Part shown: positions 43,847-53,012 of the stretch, piece by piece
Layout of the letters: each line of letters opens with the position of its first letter
Numbering within the stretch: the first letter of the stretch is position 1
DNA from: Pseudomonas mosselii
GTDB lineage: Bacteria > Pseudomonadota > Gammaproteobacteria > Pseudomonadales > Pseudomonadaceae
Length of the DNA stretch: 64,000 bases
Direction: 5' to 3'
Assembly: GCF_005796105.1 (NCBI RefSeq)
Contig: NZ_VAUO01000004.1
Coordinates: 186,001 to 250,000, forward strand
Position numbers and translations under genes: made by a program
The notes under the pieces: generated by a model
Database searches by the model: none
What the model was told of the DNA's origin: nothing
Seen by the model: only the letters and a program-made list of their open reading frames with translations

Positions 43847-44539
43847 ATGGACGACACCGCGCAAAACTGGCTACATGCACTGTCCGCGCCGATGGCCGCG
43901 CTGAACGGCGCCAGCTATACCGCGCCTGACTTCTACGAAGGCGAAGACCATGCCGACCTCGAGCGCTGGTGGGGCATCACCACCCGCGCCCAACTGCTGG
44001 ACACCCTGGGCATGGCCGACACCGGCCATGCCACCGAGCTGAGCGCAGCTTACTGGCAGTACCAGCGTCTTCTCCCCAGCCAGTGGCAAGCCCTGCTCGA
44101 GAGCCTGACGCCGCACCAACGCGTCCTGCATGAATACGCTGCGCGCACTTTCCCCGACTGCGGCCCGGGCGGCACCCGCGCCTGGGACCTGGGACGCATG
44201 AGCTACCTGCTGCGTACCGGGTTCAAGAAGGGCTTGATCACCCGCGAAGAAAGCCTCTACCTGCATTACCGCCTGGCCCTGCGCGCCCGCCACTACTACA
44301 ACAGTTGGGACCGCTACCTGGCCGGTTACCTGTTCGGCAAGGCTCTGTGGAACCTGGGTAGCGAAGACACGCCGGGGCTGGCCGCCGACCTCGAACGACA
44401 GGGCAGCGATCACTGGAACCGCTGCATCATGCTCAACCTGCATCATGGCGCCCGCGAGCTGCTCATGGATCTGGCGTGGGACCTGTATCTACCTGAACCA
44501 CCCCGCCCTGCCACGCTGGAAGAGGACTGCTGGTCATGA
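43847..44539 (+). CDS. DUF1266 family protein
   Basis: A 230-residue protein with the DUF1266 features (WWGITTRAQLLDTL, AWDLGRMSYLLRTGF, LHYRLALRARHYYNSWDRYLAGYLFGKALW, given in part). The E. coli relatives YbeU/YbeR lie beside hscC and djl genes, as here. The start MDDTAQNW is chosen from the domain boundary. The stop overlaps the start of the J-protein gene (ATGA). Function unknown, probably part of the HscC/J-protein group. Confidence 0.82.
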   Translation: MDDTAQNWLHALSAPMAALNGASYTAPDFYEGEDHADLERWWGITTRAQLLDTLGMADTGHATELSAAYWQYQRLLPSQWQALLESLTPHQRVLHEYAARTFPDCGPGGTRAWDLGRMSYLLRTGFKKGLITREESLYLHYRLALRARHYYNSWDRYLAGYLFGKALWNLGSEDTPGLAADLERQGSDHWNRCIMLNLHHGARELLMDLAWDLYLPEPPRPATLEEDCWS

Positions 44540-47169
44540 GTTGCTGGATTCGCCTGGGGATCGAGCCGACCCAGGACCTGGACGCTATTCGCCTGGCCTA
44601 CCGTGGCCGCCTGCCAGCGCATCACCCCGAGACCGACCCGGAAGGTTTCCAGGCTCTGCGCGAGGCCTACGAACAAGCCCTGCGTCTGGCCCGCGAGCAT
44701 GACCTGGCCAGCGCCAGCCAAGAGCAGCCGGCAGCAGACACCCCGCCCCCTGCCCTGCTGCGCTTCTACCAATTGCTCGAAGCACCAGCCCTGCGCTTCG
44801 ACCCGCAGGCCTGGCAGCGCTATATCCTCGAACTCGACGAGTTGCCCCTGGACGAGCTGGATCAGCTCAGCGGCCAGTTGCTGCATTGCCTGCACGACTG
44901 CGGGCCGCTGTCGCATCAATGCGCACGCTTGCTGGCCGAGCGCCTGGCCTGGGCCGACCAGTTGCTGCGCATGGACAATCCGCAAGCGGCCGAAGCCCTG
45001 CTCGAACGCCTGCAACAACCTGACCCGTTCGACACCGGGCTGATGCGCGACTGGCCAGCTATCGCACAAATGGAAACCCTTTGGTTCTTCCGCAGCCTGG
45101 AATACAGCTTCCACCAGCGCCCGCTGTTCGAGTACCAAGCGTTCGCCAACGTGCACACCTGCCTTGCGATTCCCGATGACACGGCGCTGATCCAACGCGT
45201 GCTGGTGCAGTGCTGCCACGCCGGCGTTGCAAGCCCGACCTTCCATGCACAGTTGCTGGAACGCCAGGCGCAAGGCGAGGACACCCAGGACTTGCTCTAC
45301 CTGCTGGCCCGCCAGGCCACACTGCTGGGCGCTGAGCAGGATGCACTGGCGCTCTGGCTGCGCCTGCACCAGGAACACCAGCACCCGCACGCCGAGCGCT
45401 GGCTGATCGACCTCTGCACACGCCAGCAGCCCCAGCGCCTGCCGCTGTTGATCCAGTCGCTGGACTGCCTGACGCCCCCCGCCAGTTGGCCAGACGATCT
45501 GGCCGATCCGGCCCAGGCCTGGGGCAGCCCGGGCCAGTCAGCGCAAACCTTGGCACGTTGGGCCGAAGCCGGACGTCACCCGCTGGACGGCATCGCCCGC
45601 GTGTTCATCGAATGGCGCCTAGATGGCGACGATGAGCTGCCGTTACTCGCCTGGCTGCTCCAGGAGCAGGCAGACCACGACCTGCACCGGCTGTACTGGT
45701 ACGCCTGGGCACTGCAACGCGGCGACACCGGGCTGCTGCATCTGATCCTGGCGCAGCAGCCCAGCGCGGACCCGCTCGACGCGCTGATCCTCACCGGCTT
45801 CCAGCGTCAGGCGGCGCAACAACTGCATTGGCTGGAACACTCACCGGTGGCCCGGGCGCTGACGCACTACTGCGCCAACCTCGAGCCCGACACCCCGCTG
45901 CCAGCCGGCCTGCTCGCAGACCCTATCCGCCCACTGTGCCGCGAGTGGCTGCGGCGCATGCGCCAATACTCGGCCCAGGCCATCTACGCGCTCAACCAGC
46001 ATTTCGACATGCAGCGTATGTTCACCACGCCGTTCACCCTGACCTTGCAAGGGCATATGGCTGAGGCAGGCCTGGTGCTGCCGCCGATGGCTTCCGGCGA
46101 AGCGCTGTGGGAGTGGCACCGCCAGCAGTTGTTCATGCTGGCCGCGCTCGACCAGCCAACACGCTGGCAAGCGATGATCGATCCGGCCCTGACCGAACAG
46201 TTGCGCTACCCCGACGATCACCCGTTCGCTGCGACCCACGCGCTGCTACTGCGCCATCCGAACGGCGGCCTGCTGGGTAGCCTGGACCGCCAGGATCCGA
46301 TGCAGACGTTCCTCGCCGCGCGCCTGTCGACTCTGCCGCGCGCCCTGGAGAGCGAACGCCTGCCTGACGCCGCGCAACTGTTTGATTGCCTGGACAACGA
46401 TGACGGCAGCCTGCTCGAACATCACCCACTGGGCTATCTTCTGTTCTGCCTGACGCTGTACCACTGCCGCGCCCTGGGCGAGCAACAGCGCGCCGAACTG
46501 GGCGAGCGTCTGGCAGCAGTGAGCCTGCCTGGAGCTTGGTTCGAGCCCTGGCGCCAAGGGCTGATGGAGGGAAAAACCCGCCACCTGCCGGCCAAGGTGC
46601 TGAACGAACTGGGCCTGGAAAGCCGCCCGGTCAATGACTTGCTCGATGCCCTGGACCATCTGCTCAACCACGCCAGGCCACCCAAGACCCGAGCCCTGCG
46701 CGCCCTGCAGAAGGTCAAGGACGACCCGAACCAGGACCCCGGCCTGCGCTGCGCGATCATGGCGGTTTTGGGCTGGACCGAACGCATGCTGCTCAACGAA
46801 CTGCAGCAGGCTCCAGCGCCGGCCTGGGCGTTCTGGACACTCAACAGCCGCCTGAACCGCACCGGCTTCGCCCTGCACCTGCTGGCTGCGGTTGGCTGCG
46901 TGAGCCTGTCCACCCAGTTACCGGCACTCAACGTGGTGATGGCCATACTGGTGATCAGCGGTGCGCTACGCCGGCTACGCGATTTCGGCCAGGGTGTGCC
47001 AACACTTGCGCTGCTGTTGGTGCTCAGCCGCGTCTTGCCAGCGGTGCCGTTGTTCCTGCTGGGCATGCCCGGTGACAAGCTGCCCAACCGTTATGGCCCG
47101 GTGCCAGGCCAAGGGGAAGCGCTCGAAGGTGGCCTGCAGGCCACCTTGCGCCGGTTCGATAATCAGTAG
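44536..47169 (+). CDS. membrane-anchored J-domain protein (DjlB/DjlC-like)
   Basis: An 877-residue co-chaperone. The N-terminal J domain (about 1-60: WIRLGIEPTQDLDAIRLAYRGRLPAHHPE) has HPE in place of the canonical HPD. The long middle is alpha-helical with repeat-like helices, and about residues 775-850 contain membrane segments. The neighbouring hscC gene is convergent and overlaps by 7 bases. E. coli has djlB beside hscC. The altered tripeptide may change coupling to Hsp70. Confidence 0.85.
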   Translation: MSCWIRLGIEPTQDLDAIRLAYRGRLPAHHPETDPEGFQALREAYEQALRLAREHDLASASQEQPAADTPPPALLRFYQLLEAPALRFDPQAWQRYILELDELPLDELDQLSGQLLHCLHDCGPLSHQCARLLAERLAWADQLLRMDNPQAAEALLERLQQPDPFDTGLMRDWPAIAQMETLWFFRSLEYSFHQRPLFEYQAFANVHTCLAIPDDTALIQRVLVQCCHAGVASPTFHAQLLERQAQGEDTQDLLYLLARQATLLGAEQDALALWLRLHQEHQHPHAERWLIDLCTRQQPQRLPLLIQSLDCLTPPASWPDDLADPAQAWGSPGQSAQTLARWAEAGRHPLDGIARVFIEWRLDGDDELPLLAWLLQEQADHDLHRLYWYAWALQRGDTGLLHLILAQQPSADPLDALILTGFQRQAAQQLHWLEHSPVARALTHYCANLEPDTPLPAGLLADPIRPLCREWLRRMRQYSAQAIYALNQHFDMQRMFTTPFTLTLQGHMAEAGLVLPPMASGEALWEWHRQQLFMLAALDQPTRWQAMIDPALTEQLRYPDDHPFAATHALLLRHPNGGLLGSLDRQDPMQTFLAARLSTLPRALESERLPDAAQLFDCLDNDDGSLLEHHPLGYLLFCLTLYHCRALGEQQRAELGERLAAVSLPGAWFEPWRQGLMEGKTRHLPAKVLNELGLESRPVNDLLDALDHLLNHARPPKTRALRALQKVKDDPNQDPGLRCAIMAVLGWTERMLLNELQQAPAPAWAFWTLNSRLNRTGFALHLLAAVGCVSLSTQLPALNVVMAILVISGALRRLRDFGQGVPTLALLLVLSRVLPAVPLFLLGMPGDKLPNRYGPVPGQGEALEGGLQATLRRFDNQ

Positions 47170-48869
47170 CGCAACTCGTCGAGCGCCTGGCTCAAGGCCT
47201 TGCGCTCACGCTCGATAGCGCTGGGCTGCTGCGCGGCAAGTATCTGGTTGAAGGCATCCATCCAGCTGGCGATCAGTGCACGCTCATCGCCCAGGCTCTG
47301 CATCCAGGCGCGCTCCAGGCGGGCCAGCAGGGTGCGGTTGGGCAGGCTGTCGCGCGGGTGGATCTTCAAGGTCGCCAGACGCGCCTGGCTGGCCTGGCGC
47401 GCCTCGGCATCCAGCCCGGTGGGGCTGCGGTCGATGCTGTGGCTATGCTTGCGGCCACTTTCGATGAAGGTCACGTCCACTTCGAGCAAGCCATTGATGT
47501 CGTAGCTGAAGCGCACATCCAGCGACTGGATCTCACCGGTCGGCTGCAACGGGACCTCGAAGCTGTCGACCAGAATATTGTCACGCACCCAAGGCCGTTC
47601 GCCCTGGTACACCGCGATACGGACCACCTTCTGCTCGGGATGGGCACTGTAGAAGCGCTGCACCTTGGAGGTGGGAATGATGGTATTGCGCTCGATGATC
47701 GGTGTGAATGCTCCGCTGACGTCCTCGCCACGGGACGATGCAATACCTAGGGTGTAGGGGCACACGTCGGTCAGGATCAGTTCGTCGATGGCCGCGTCAC
47801 GGGCCTTGCAAGCCGCCTGGCTGGCCGCGCCGAGGGCGACCAGGGTATCCGGGTCCAGGTGCCGGTACGGCAGGCGACCGAACAGCTTGGCCACCAGTTG
47901 CTGCACCTGTGGCATGCGCGTGGCACCGCCCACCAGCACCAGGCTGTCCAGCTCGCGCGGGCTCAGCCGGGCATCGCGCAGGGCCTGCTCGATAGGCGCG
48001 CGCACCCGCGCCAGCAAAGGCGCGAAGATCCTCTGCAAGGTGATTTCGTCGACCTGCCATTCACGCACCTGGCCAGCGCCGCTCCAACTCAGCGTGCCAC
48101 CGCCCTCGCCCGCGTCGCGCTTGAGCTGCTCGATGGCATCGTACAGGCTGGCCAGGGCCTGGGGGGCGAGGTCTTCGGGCTTGAGCTGCCAGTCGCGCAA
48201 ACAGGCCTGCAACAGGGCGTCGGTGAAATCCTCGCCGCCCAGGTAGTTATCGCCCGTGGAAGCATGCACCTCGATCAACGGCAGGGCGTATTCCAGGACC
48301 GTGACGTCGAAAGTGCCACCGCCCAGGTCGAACACCAAGGTGCGCTCGAACTTCTGCTCGTGCAGGCCGTAGGCCATGGCCGCAGCAGTGGGTTCGTTGA
48401 TCAGGCGCTGCACCTTGAGGCCGGCGAGTTCGGCGGCGAACAGCGTGCGCTTGCGCTGCTCGTCGCTAAAATAGGCCGGCACCGAGATCACTGCCTCGTT
48501 CACCGGGCAGCCCAGGTACGCTTCGGCATCCTGCTTCAGGGCTCCGAGCACCAGGGCCGACAGCTCCTCGGGGGTGAAGCGCTGCTCGCCCAGAGTGAAA
48601 TGCTTATCGCTGCCCATGAAGCGTTTGAACGCCGCCGCCGTATGCTGCGGGTGGGTGGTCAGGCGGGCGCGAGCGGCTTGGCCGACCAGCACGCTGCCGT
48701 CGCTGTCGACGCTGACCACCGACGGGGTCAGCACCTCGCCCATGGCATTCGGGATCAGGCGCGCGGCACCGTCCTGCCAGACGGCGATGAGGCTGTTGGT
48801 GGTGCCCAGGTCGATACCCAACAGTGGCATGGCGGGCGTTGCGGGGGGAGAGAGGCTGGCATCCTGCAT
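47163..48869 (-). CDS. hscC: Hsp70-class chaperone HscC
   Basis: A 568-residue Hsp70, shorter than DnaK because the C-terminal lid is reduced. ATPase motifs: GIDLGTTNSLIAV (near residue 17), FDLGGGTFDVTVLEY (about 185) and LVLVGGATRMPQVQQL (about 310). It resembles HscC, which in E. coli works with DjlB/DjlC. The gene faces the J-protein gene and overlaps it by 7 bases. The start may be the first Met or MPLLGID 13 codons later. Confidence 0.93.
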   Translation of the reverse strand: MQDASLSPPATPAMPLLGIDLGTTNSLIAVWQDGAARLIPNAMGEVLTPSVVSVDSDGSVLVGQAARARLTTHPQHTAAAFKRFMGSDKHFTLGEQRFTPEELSALVLGALKQDAEAYLGCPVNEAVISVPAYFSDEQRKRTLFAAELAGLKVQRLINEPTAAAMAYGLHEQKFERTLVFDLGGGTFDVTVLEYALPLIEVHASTGDNYLGGEDFTDALLQACLRDWQLKPEDLAPQALASLYDAIEQLKRDAGEGGGTLSWSGAGQVREWQVDEITLQRIFAPLLARVRAPIEQALRDARLSPRELDSLVLVGGATRMPQVQQLVAKLFGRLPYRHLDPDTLVALGAASQAACKARDAAIDELILTDVCPYTLGIASSRGEDVSGAFTPIIERNTIIPTSKVQRFYSAHPEQKVVRIAVYQGERPWVRDNILVDSFEVPLQPTGEIQSLDVRFSYDINGLLEVDVTFIESGRKHSHSIDRSPTGLDAEARQASQARLATLKIHPRDSLPNRTLLARLERAWMQSLGDERALIASWMDAFNQILAAQQPSAIERERKALSQALDELRY

Positions 48870-48954
48870 GGTCGGTCTCTTGCTTGCGAAAAGACCCGGC
48901 GCATGACCTGCTGGCCGAATGCGGCGGGCAGGGCATTCTGACGCAATGCTGGAA

Positions 48955-48985
48955 ACAAAAAAAGCGACCCTAAGGTCGCTTTTCT
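48955..48985 (-). terminator. terminator of the tRNA transcript
   Basis: On the minus strand AAAAGCGACC and GGTCGCTTTT form a stem around a TTAG loop, followed by more T residues. It lies 41 bases after tRNA-Asp. Confidence 0.85.
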
Positions 48986-49025
48986 TGTAACTTCCGGGTG
49001 TTCAGTGGGCCCTGGAAGTTGAATA

Positions 49026-49102
49026 TGGCGCGGCGGACGGGACTCGAACCCGCGACCCCCGGCGTGACAGGCCGGTATTCTAACCGACTGAACTACCGCC
49101 GC
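49026..49102 (-). tRNA. tRNA-Asp (GTC)
   Basis: 77 bases including encoded CCA. Acceptor GCGGCGG pairs with CCGCCGC, discriminator G; D arm TAGTTCAGTCGGTTAGA, anticodon loop CTGTCAC (GTC), T arm GGGTTCGAGTCCC. It follows tRNA-Val by 13 bases on the same strand. Confidence 0.97.
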
Positions 49103-49115
49103 GCTATACATCGAG

Positions 49116-49191
49116 TGGTGGGTGATGACGGGATCGAACCGCCGACCCTCTGCTTGTAAGGCAGATGCTCTCCCGGCTGAGCTAATCACCC
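49116..49191 (-). tRNA. tRNA-Val (TAC)
   Basis: 76 bases including encoded CCA. Acceptor GGGTGAT pairs with ATCACCC, discriminator A; anticodon loop CTTACAA (TAC), T arm CGGTTCGATCCCG. First tRNA of the pair, directly behind a strong promoter. Confidence 0.97.
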
Positions 49192-49211
49192 TTCGTCTCG
49201 GTGTGGCGCGC

Positions 49212-49240
49212 ATTCTACGGAGGACCCTCTACCCTGGCAA
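49212..49240 (-). promoter_or_regulatory. sigma-70 promoter of the tRNA pair
   Basis: Minus strand TTGCCA (49240-49235), 17-base spacer, TAGAAT (49217-49212), then the GC-rich discriminator GCGCGCC typical of stringently controlled stable-RNA promoters. An upstream A/T tract (49240-49270) could act as an UP element. Confidence 0.85.
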
Positions 49241-49397
49241 GCACTTTTTTCAAATTTTTTTGAATATTTTTCAAGGACCTAGCTCGCCGCAGTTTTTCTT
49301 CCTTATAGGCAGGCTACTGGCCCTCTGACAGGGTTGGCCTGGAAGCACCGCTCGGAGAATAATGCCCGCCTTATGTATTAAGGAGAGATTCCCCCTC

Positions 49398-50318
49398 ATG
49401 TGGTTCAAGAACCTGCTGACCTATCGCCTGACCCAGGATGTTCCATTCGAGCCTGAAGCACTGGAAGCCGCCCTGGCCAGCAAGCCGGCCCGCCCCTGCG
49501 CCAGCCAGGAACTGACCACCTACGGTTTCGTCGCCCCGTTCGGCAAGGGCGAAGACGCCCCGCTGGTGCACGTCAGCGGTGAATTCCTGCTGATCGCTGC
49601 GCGTAAAGAGGAGCGCATCCTGCCCAGCAGCGTGGTCAACGATGCGGTCAAGGAGAAGGTCGAGGAAATCGAGACCGAGCAGATGCGCAAGGTCTACAAG
49701 AAGGAACGCGACCAGATCAAGGACGAGATCATCCAGGCCTTCCTGCCGCGTGCGTTCATCCGCCGTTCGATGATCTTCGCCGCCATCGCCCCGCGTCAGG
49801 GACTGGTGCTGGTCAACTCGGCCAGCGCCAAGCGTGCCGAAGACCTGCTCTCCACCCTGCGTGAAGTGATGGGTTCGCTGCCGGTGCGCCCGGTCAGCGT
49901 GAAGATCGCACCGGTCGCGACCATGACCGATTGGGTCAAGTCGCAAAGCCCTGCCCCGGACTTCTTCGTACTCGACGAATGCGAGCTGCGTGACACTGCC
50001 GAAGACGGCGGCATCGTGCGTTGCAAGCGTCAGGACCTGACTGCCGAGGAAATCCAGCTGCACCTGAGCACCGGCAAGGTGGTCACGCAATTGGCCCTGG
50101 CCTGGCAGGACAAGCTGTCGTTCGTGCTGGACGACAAGACGGTGATCAAGCGCCTGAAGTTCGAGGAACTGCTACAGGAGCAGGCCGAGCAGGATGGCGG
50201 CGACGAGGCCGCGCAGCAATTCGATGCCAGCTTCCAGCTGATGATGATGACCTTCCGCGAATTCCTCCCGGCGCTGTTCGAGGCGCTGGGTGGCGAGGAC
50301 ATTCCGCAAGGCGTCTGA
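49398..50318 (+). CDS. rdgC: recombination-associated protein RdgC
   Basis: A 306-residue nucleoid protein that forms a dimeric ring around DNA and modulates RecA activity. The [13 protein letters not shown] start and the [26 protein letters not shown] central segment (given in part) are typical, and the length is normal. AAGGAGAG precedes the start. Divergent from the tRNA pair. Confidence 0.95.
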   Translation: MWFKNLLTYRLTQDVPFEPEALEAALASKPARPCASQELTTYGFVAPFGKGEDAPLVHVSGEFLLIAARKEERILPSSVVNDAVKEKVEEIETEQMRKVYKKERDQIKDEIIQAFLPRAFIRRSMIFAAIAPRQGLVLVNSASAKRAEDLLSTLREVMGSLPVRPVSVKIAPVATMTDWVKSQSPAPDFFVLDECELRDTAEDGGIVRCKRQDLTAEEIQLHLSTGKVVTQLALAWQDKLSFVLDDKTVIKRLKFEELLQEQAEQDGGDEAAQQFDASFQLMMMTFREFLPALFEALGGEDIPQGV

Positions 50319-50324
50319 GCATAG

Positions 50325-50415
50325 CTGCAAGCTGCAAGCAACATCAAAAGCCAGCGCGATGCTGAATGCAACACCGTCGCGCTTCAGCTTGGGGCTTGGG
50401 GCTTGAAGCCCTGGC
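50325..50415. repeat. AGCTTGCAGC-type imperfect inverted repeat
   Basis: AGCTGCAAGCTGCAAGC at the left faces GCTTCAGCTTGGGGCTTG at the right across about 50 bases. Third copy of the element found at 4154 and 11550; sits between rdgC and the guanidinium exporter leader. Confidence 0.45.
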
Positions 50416-50459
50416 TCTGACTTGCCCGCCAACCGCTAAATCGGCACCATGCACCGACA

Positions 50460-50508
50460 GTGGGGACGACCTCACGACGCACCGCGTGACCATTCCGGGG
50501 ACGGCCCC
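50460..50508 (+). promoter_or_regulatory. guanidine-II (mini-ykkC) riboswitch
   Basis: Two hairpins with ACGR tetraloops: GTGGGG-ACGA-CCTCAC (50460-50475) and GGGG-ACGG-CCCC (50497-50508), the defining pattern of the mini-ykkC/guanidine-II class. They precede the GGAG ribosome binding site (50524-50527) and a Gdx-type SMR gene, the usual target. Guanidine binding should free translation. Confidence 0.88.
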
Positions 50509-50534
50509 ATCCTTGAAAACGATGGAGACGAACC

Positions 50535-50852
50535 ATGTCCTGGATCATCCTGTTCTTCGCCGGCCTGTTCGAGGTCGGCTGGGCGGTCGGCCTGAAATAC
50601 ACCGACGGCTTCAGCCGCCCACTGCCCACCGCCCTGACCATCGCCGCCATGGCCATCAGCCTCGGCTTGCTGGGCCTGGCCGTCAAAGAGCTGCCACTGG
50701 GCACCGCCTATGCCATCTGGACCGGCGTGGGCGCCGTGGGCACGGTCATCGCGGGGATCATTCTGTTCGGCGAGTCCATGGCCCTTGTCCGGCTACTCAG
50801 CGTGGCATTGATCGTCGCCGGGCTGATCGGGCTGAAGGTCAGCGCCAGCTGA
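50535..50852 (+). CDS. gdx: SMR-family guanidinium exporter (Gdx/SugE)
   Basis: A 105-residue, four-helix small multidrug resistance protein. The first helix contains the essential Glu ([19 protein letters not shown], with the GW..GLK signature of the Gdx/SugE subtype rather than EmrE). It functions as an antiparallel dimer exchanging protons for guanidinium. The riboswitch upstream supports guanidinium as the physiological substrate. Confidence 0.92.
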   Translation: MSWIILFFAGLFEVGWAVGLKYTDGFSRPLPTALTIAAMAISLGLLGLAVKELPLGTAYAIWTGVGAVGTVIAGIILFGESMALVRLLSVALIVAGLIGLKVSAS

Positions 50853-50870
50853 CCTTCTCCTTGGCGAGTC

Positions 50871-52745
50871 TCAGCGCAGATCGCCACGCAGCAGGCTCAC
50901 CTGTTCACGCAGCGCATCCGGCTTGGCGGCCTCGGCCGGGACAGCCGGGCCCGCGACGAGGGTCACCCGCGACCATAGACGCTTGAACAATCCCTTGTTC
51001 GGATCGCGACTGAAGAAACTGCCCCACAGCCCCTGCAACGCCAGCGGAATCACCGGCACCGGAGTCTCCTTGAGGATGCGGTTGACCCCGCTCTTGAACA
51101 CATCGATCTCACCATCGGCGCTGAGCTTGCCCTCGGGGAAAATGCACACCAGCTCGCCATCGGCCAGGTACTGGGCGATACGGGCAAAGGCTTGCTCGTA
51201 GGTGGCCGGGTCTTCGCGCAGACCGGCGATGGGGACGGCCCCGGCCGTGCGGAACACGAAGTTGAGCACCGGCAGGTTGTAGATCTTGTAGTACATGACG
51301 AAACGGATCGGCCGGCGAATGGAGCCGGCGATCAGCAACGCATCGACGAACGACACGTGGTTACACACCAGCAGCGCGGCGCCCGTGTCGGGAATGCGCT
51401 CAAGCTCACGGTGCTGCACCCGGTACATCGAGTGGCTGAGCAGCCAGATGAGAAAACGCATGGTGAATTCCGGCACGATGCGGAAAATATAGGCGTTGAC
51501 CGCTACATTGAGCAGCGACACCACCAGGAACAGCTGCGGGATGCTCAGTTTGACGACGCTCAGCAGCACGATGGTGATGATCGCCGACACCACCATGAAC
51601 AGCGCATTGAGGATGTTGTTGGCCGCGATTACCCGGGCACGCTCACCTTCGGCGGTGCGCGCCTGGATCAGCGCATACAGCGGCACAATGTAGAAGCCGC
51701 CGAACACCCCGAGGCCGATGATCGACAGCATGATCCACCAAGCTTCGCGCATGCCCAGCAGCGTCAACCAGTCGTGCGCGGTGCCGGTGTCGGGCACATC
51801 GCCCGAGTGCCACCACCACAACAGCCCGAACAGAGTCAGACCGAACGAGCCGAACGGCACCAGGCCGATCTCCACCTTGCGTCCGCTCAGGCGCTCGCAC
51901 AGCAGTGAGCCGACGGCAATGCCGACCGAGAACAGTGTCAGCACCAGGGTCACCACGGTCTCGTCGCCGTGCAGCCAGTCCTTGGCATAGGCTGGGATCT
52001 GGGTGAGGTAGATGGCGCCGACGAACCAGAACCACGAGTTACCGACGATCGAACGCGACACCGCCGGGGTCTGCCTGAGCCCCAGGCGTAGCGTGGCCCA
52101 CGACTGCCTGAAGATGTTCCAGTCCAGACGCATCTGCGGTGCAGCAGCCGTAGCCCGCGGGATCCAACGGCTGGCCAGGTAGCCCAGCACTGCTGTGCCG
52201 ACCACCCCGCCCGCCACCACCGTGGCGTAGCTGGAGGAGGACATCATCACTCCGGCGCCAATCGTGCCCGCCAGAATCGCCAAGAAGGTGCCCATTTCCA
52301 CCAGGCCGTTGCCACCTACCAGTTCTTCTTCGCGCAAGGCCTGCGGCAGGATCGAATACTTCACCGGGCCGAACAGTGCCGAGTGGGTGCCCATGGCGAA
52401 CAACGCGATCAGCATCAACACCAGATGGCCGGTGACGAAGCCAACGGCGCCAGTGGCCATGATGACGATCTCGGCCAGCTTGATCGCGCGAATCAGCCGG
52501 TCCTTGGCGAATTTCTCACCGAACTGACCGGCCAGCGCCGAGAACAGGAAGAACGGCAGGATGAACAGCAAGGCGCACAGGTTGACCCAGATCGAGCGGT
52601 CGCCCTCGAGGCTGAGTTTGTACAGGATCGCCAGGATCAACGACTGCTTGAACAGGTTGTCATTGAAAGCACCCAACGATTGGGTGATGAAGAACGGCAA
52701 AAAGCGCCGCTTGCCGAGCAGGGTGAATTGCGAGGGGTGACTCAT
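50871..52745 (-). CDS. LplT-like MFS permease fused to a PlsC acyltransferase
   Basis: A 624-residue inner-membrane fusion. The N-terminal ~400 residues have 10-12 helices and resemble lysophospholipid flippase LplT (ITQSLGAFNDNLFKQ start). The C-terminal part is a PlsC-type acyltransferase with HX4D in VCNHVSFVDALL and FPEGKLS. Compared with E. coli Aas/LplT, the acyl-ACP synthetase part is missing. It probably flips lysophospholipids inward and re-acylates them. The start MSHPSQ is chosen over upstream in-frame codons. Confidence 0.9.
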   Translation of the reverse strand: MSHPSQFTLLGKRRFLPFFITQSLGAFNDNLFKQSLILAILYKLSLEGDRSIWVNLCALLFILPFFLFSALAGQFGEKFAKDRLIRAIKLAEIVIMATGAVGFVTGHLVLMLIALFAMGTHSALFGPVKYSILPQALREEELVGGNGLVEMGTFLAILAGTIGAGVMMSSSSYATVVAGGVVGTAVLGYLASRWIPRATAAAPQMRLDWNIFRQSWATLRLGLRQTPAVSRSIVGNSWFWFVGAIYLTQIPAYAKDWLHGDETVVTLVLTLFSVGIAVGSLLCERLSGRKVEIGLVPFGSFGLTLFGLLWWWHSGDVPDTGTAHDWLTLLGMREAWWIMLSIIGLGVFGGFYIVPLYALIQARTAEGERARVIAANNILNALFMVVSAIITIVLLSVVKLSIPQLFLVVSLLNVAVNAYIFRIVPEFTMRFLIWLLSHSMYRVQHRELERIPDTGAALLVCNHVSFVDALLIAGSIRRPIRFVMYYKIYNLPVLNFVFRTAGAVPIAGLREDPATYEQAFARIAQYLADGELVCIFPEGKLSADGEIDVFKSGVNRILKETPVPVIPLALQGLWGSFFSRDPNKGLFKRLWSRVTLVAGPAVPAEAAKPDALREQVSLLRGDLR

Positions 52746-53012
52746 CGTCCGTGTACCTGATTGGGCTTTGTCATTGGAGGCACGCACAGCGCGTAAAGCC
52801 ACAAATCTGCACGCGAAGCAGTGGTCAGGCAAGTCATGAAGCCAACGCATGGCACCCTTCAAACGCAGACAATATCAATGTGACATCATCTTTTCACACG
52901 TTTGGTTTCAGGTTTCGCGTATCCTTGCCGACAATTCATATAGATGACTACATCTAAAAAGGAACAGACCTTCGGTCTCCTCCAATACCTCGGAAAAGGA
53001 GCTCAGCAGCAT

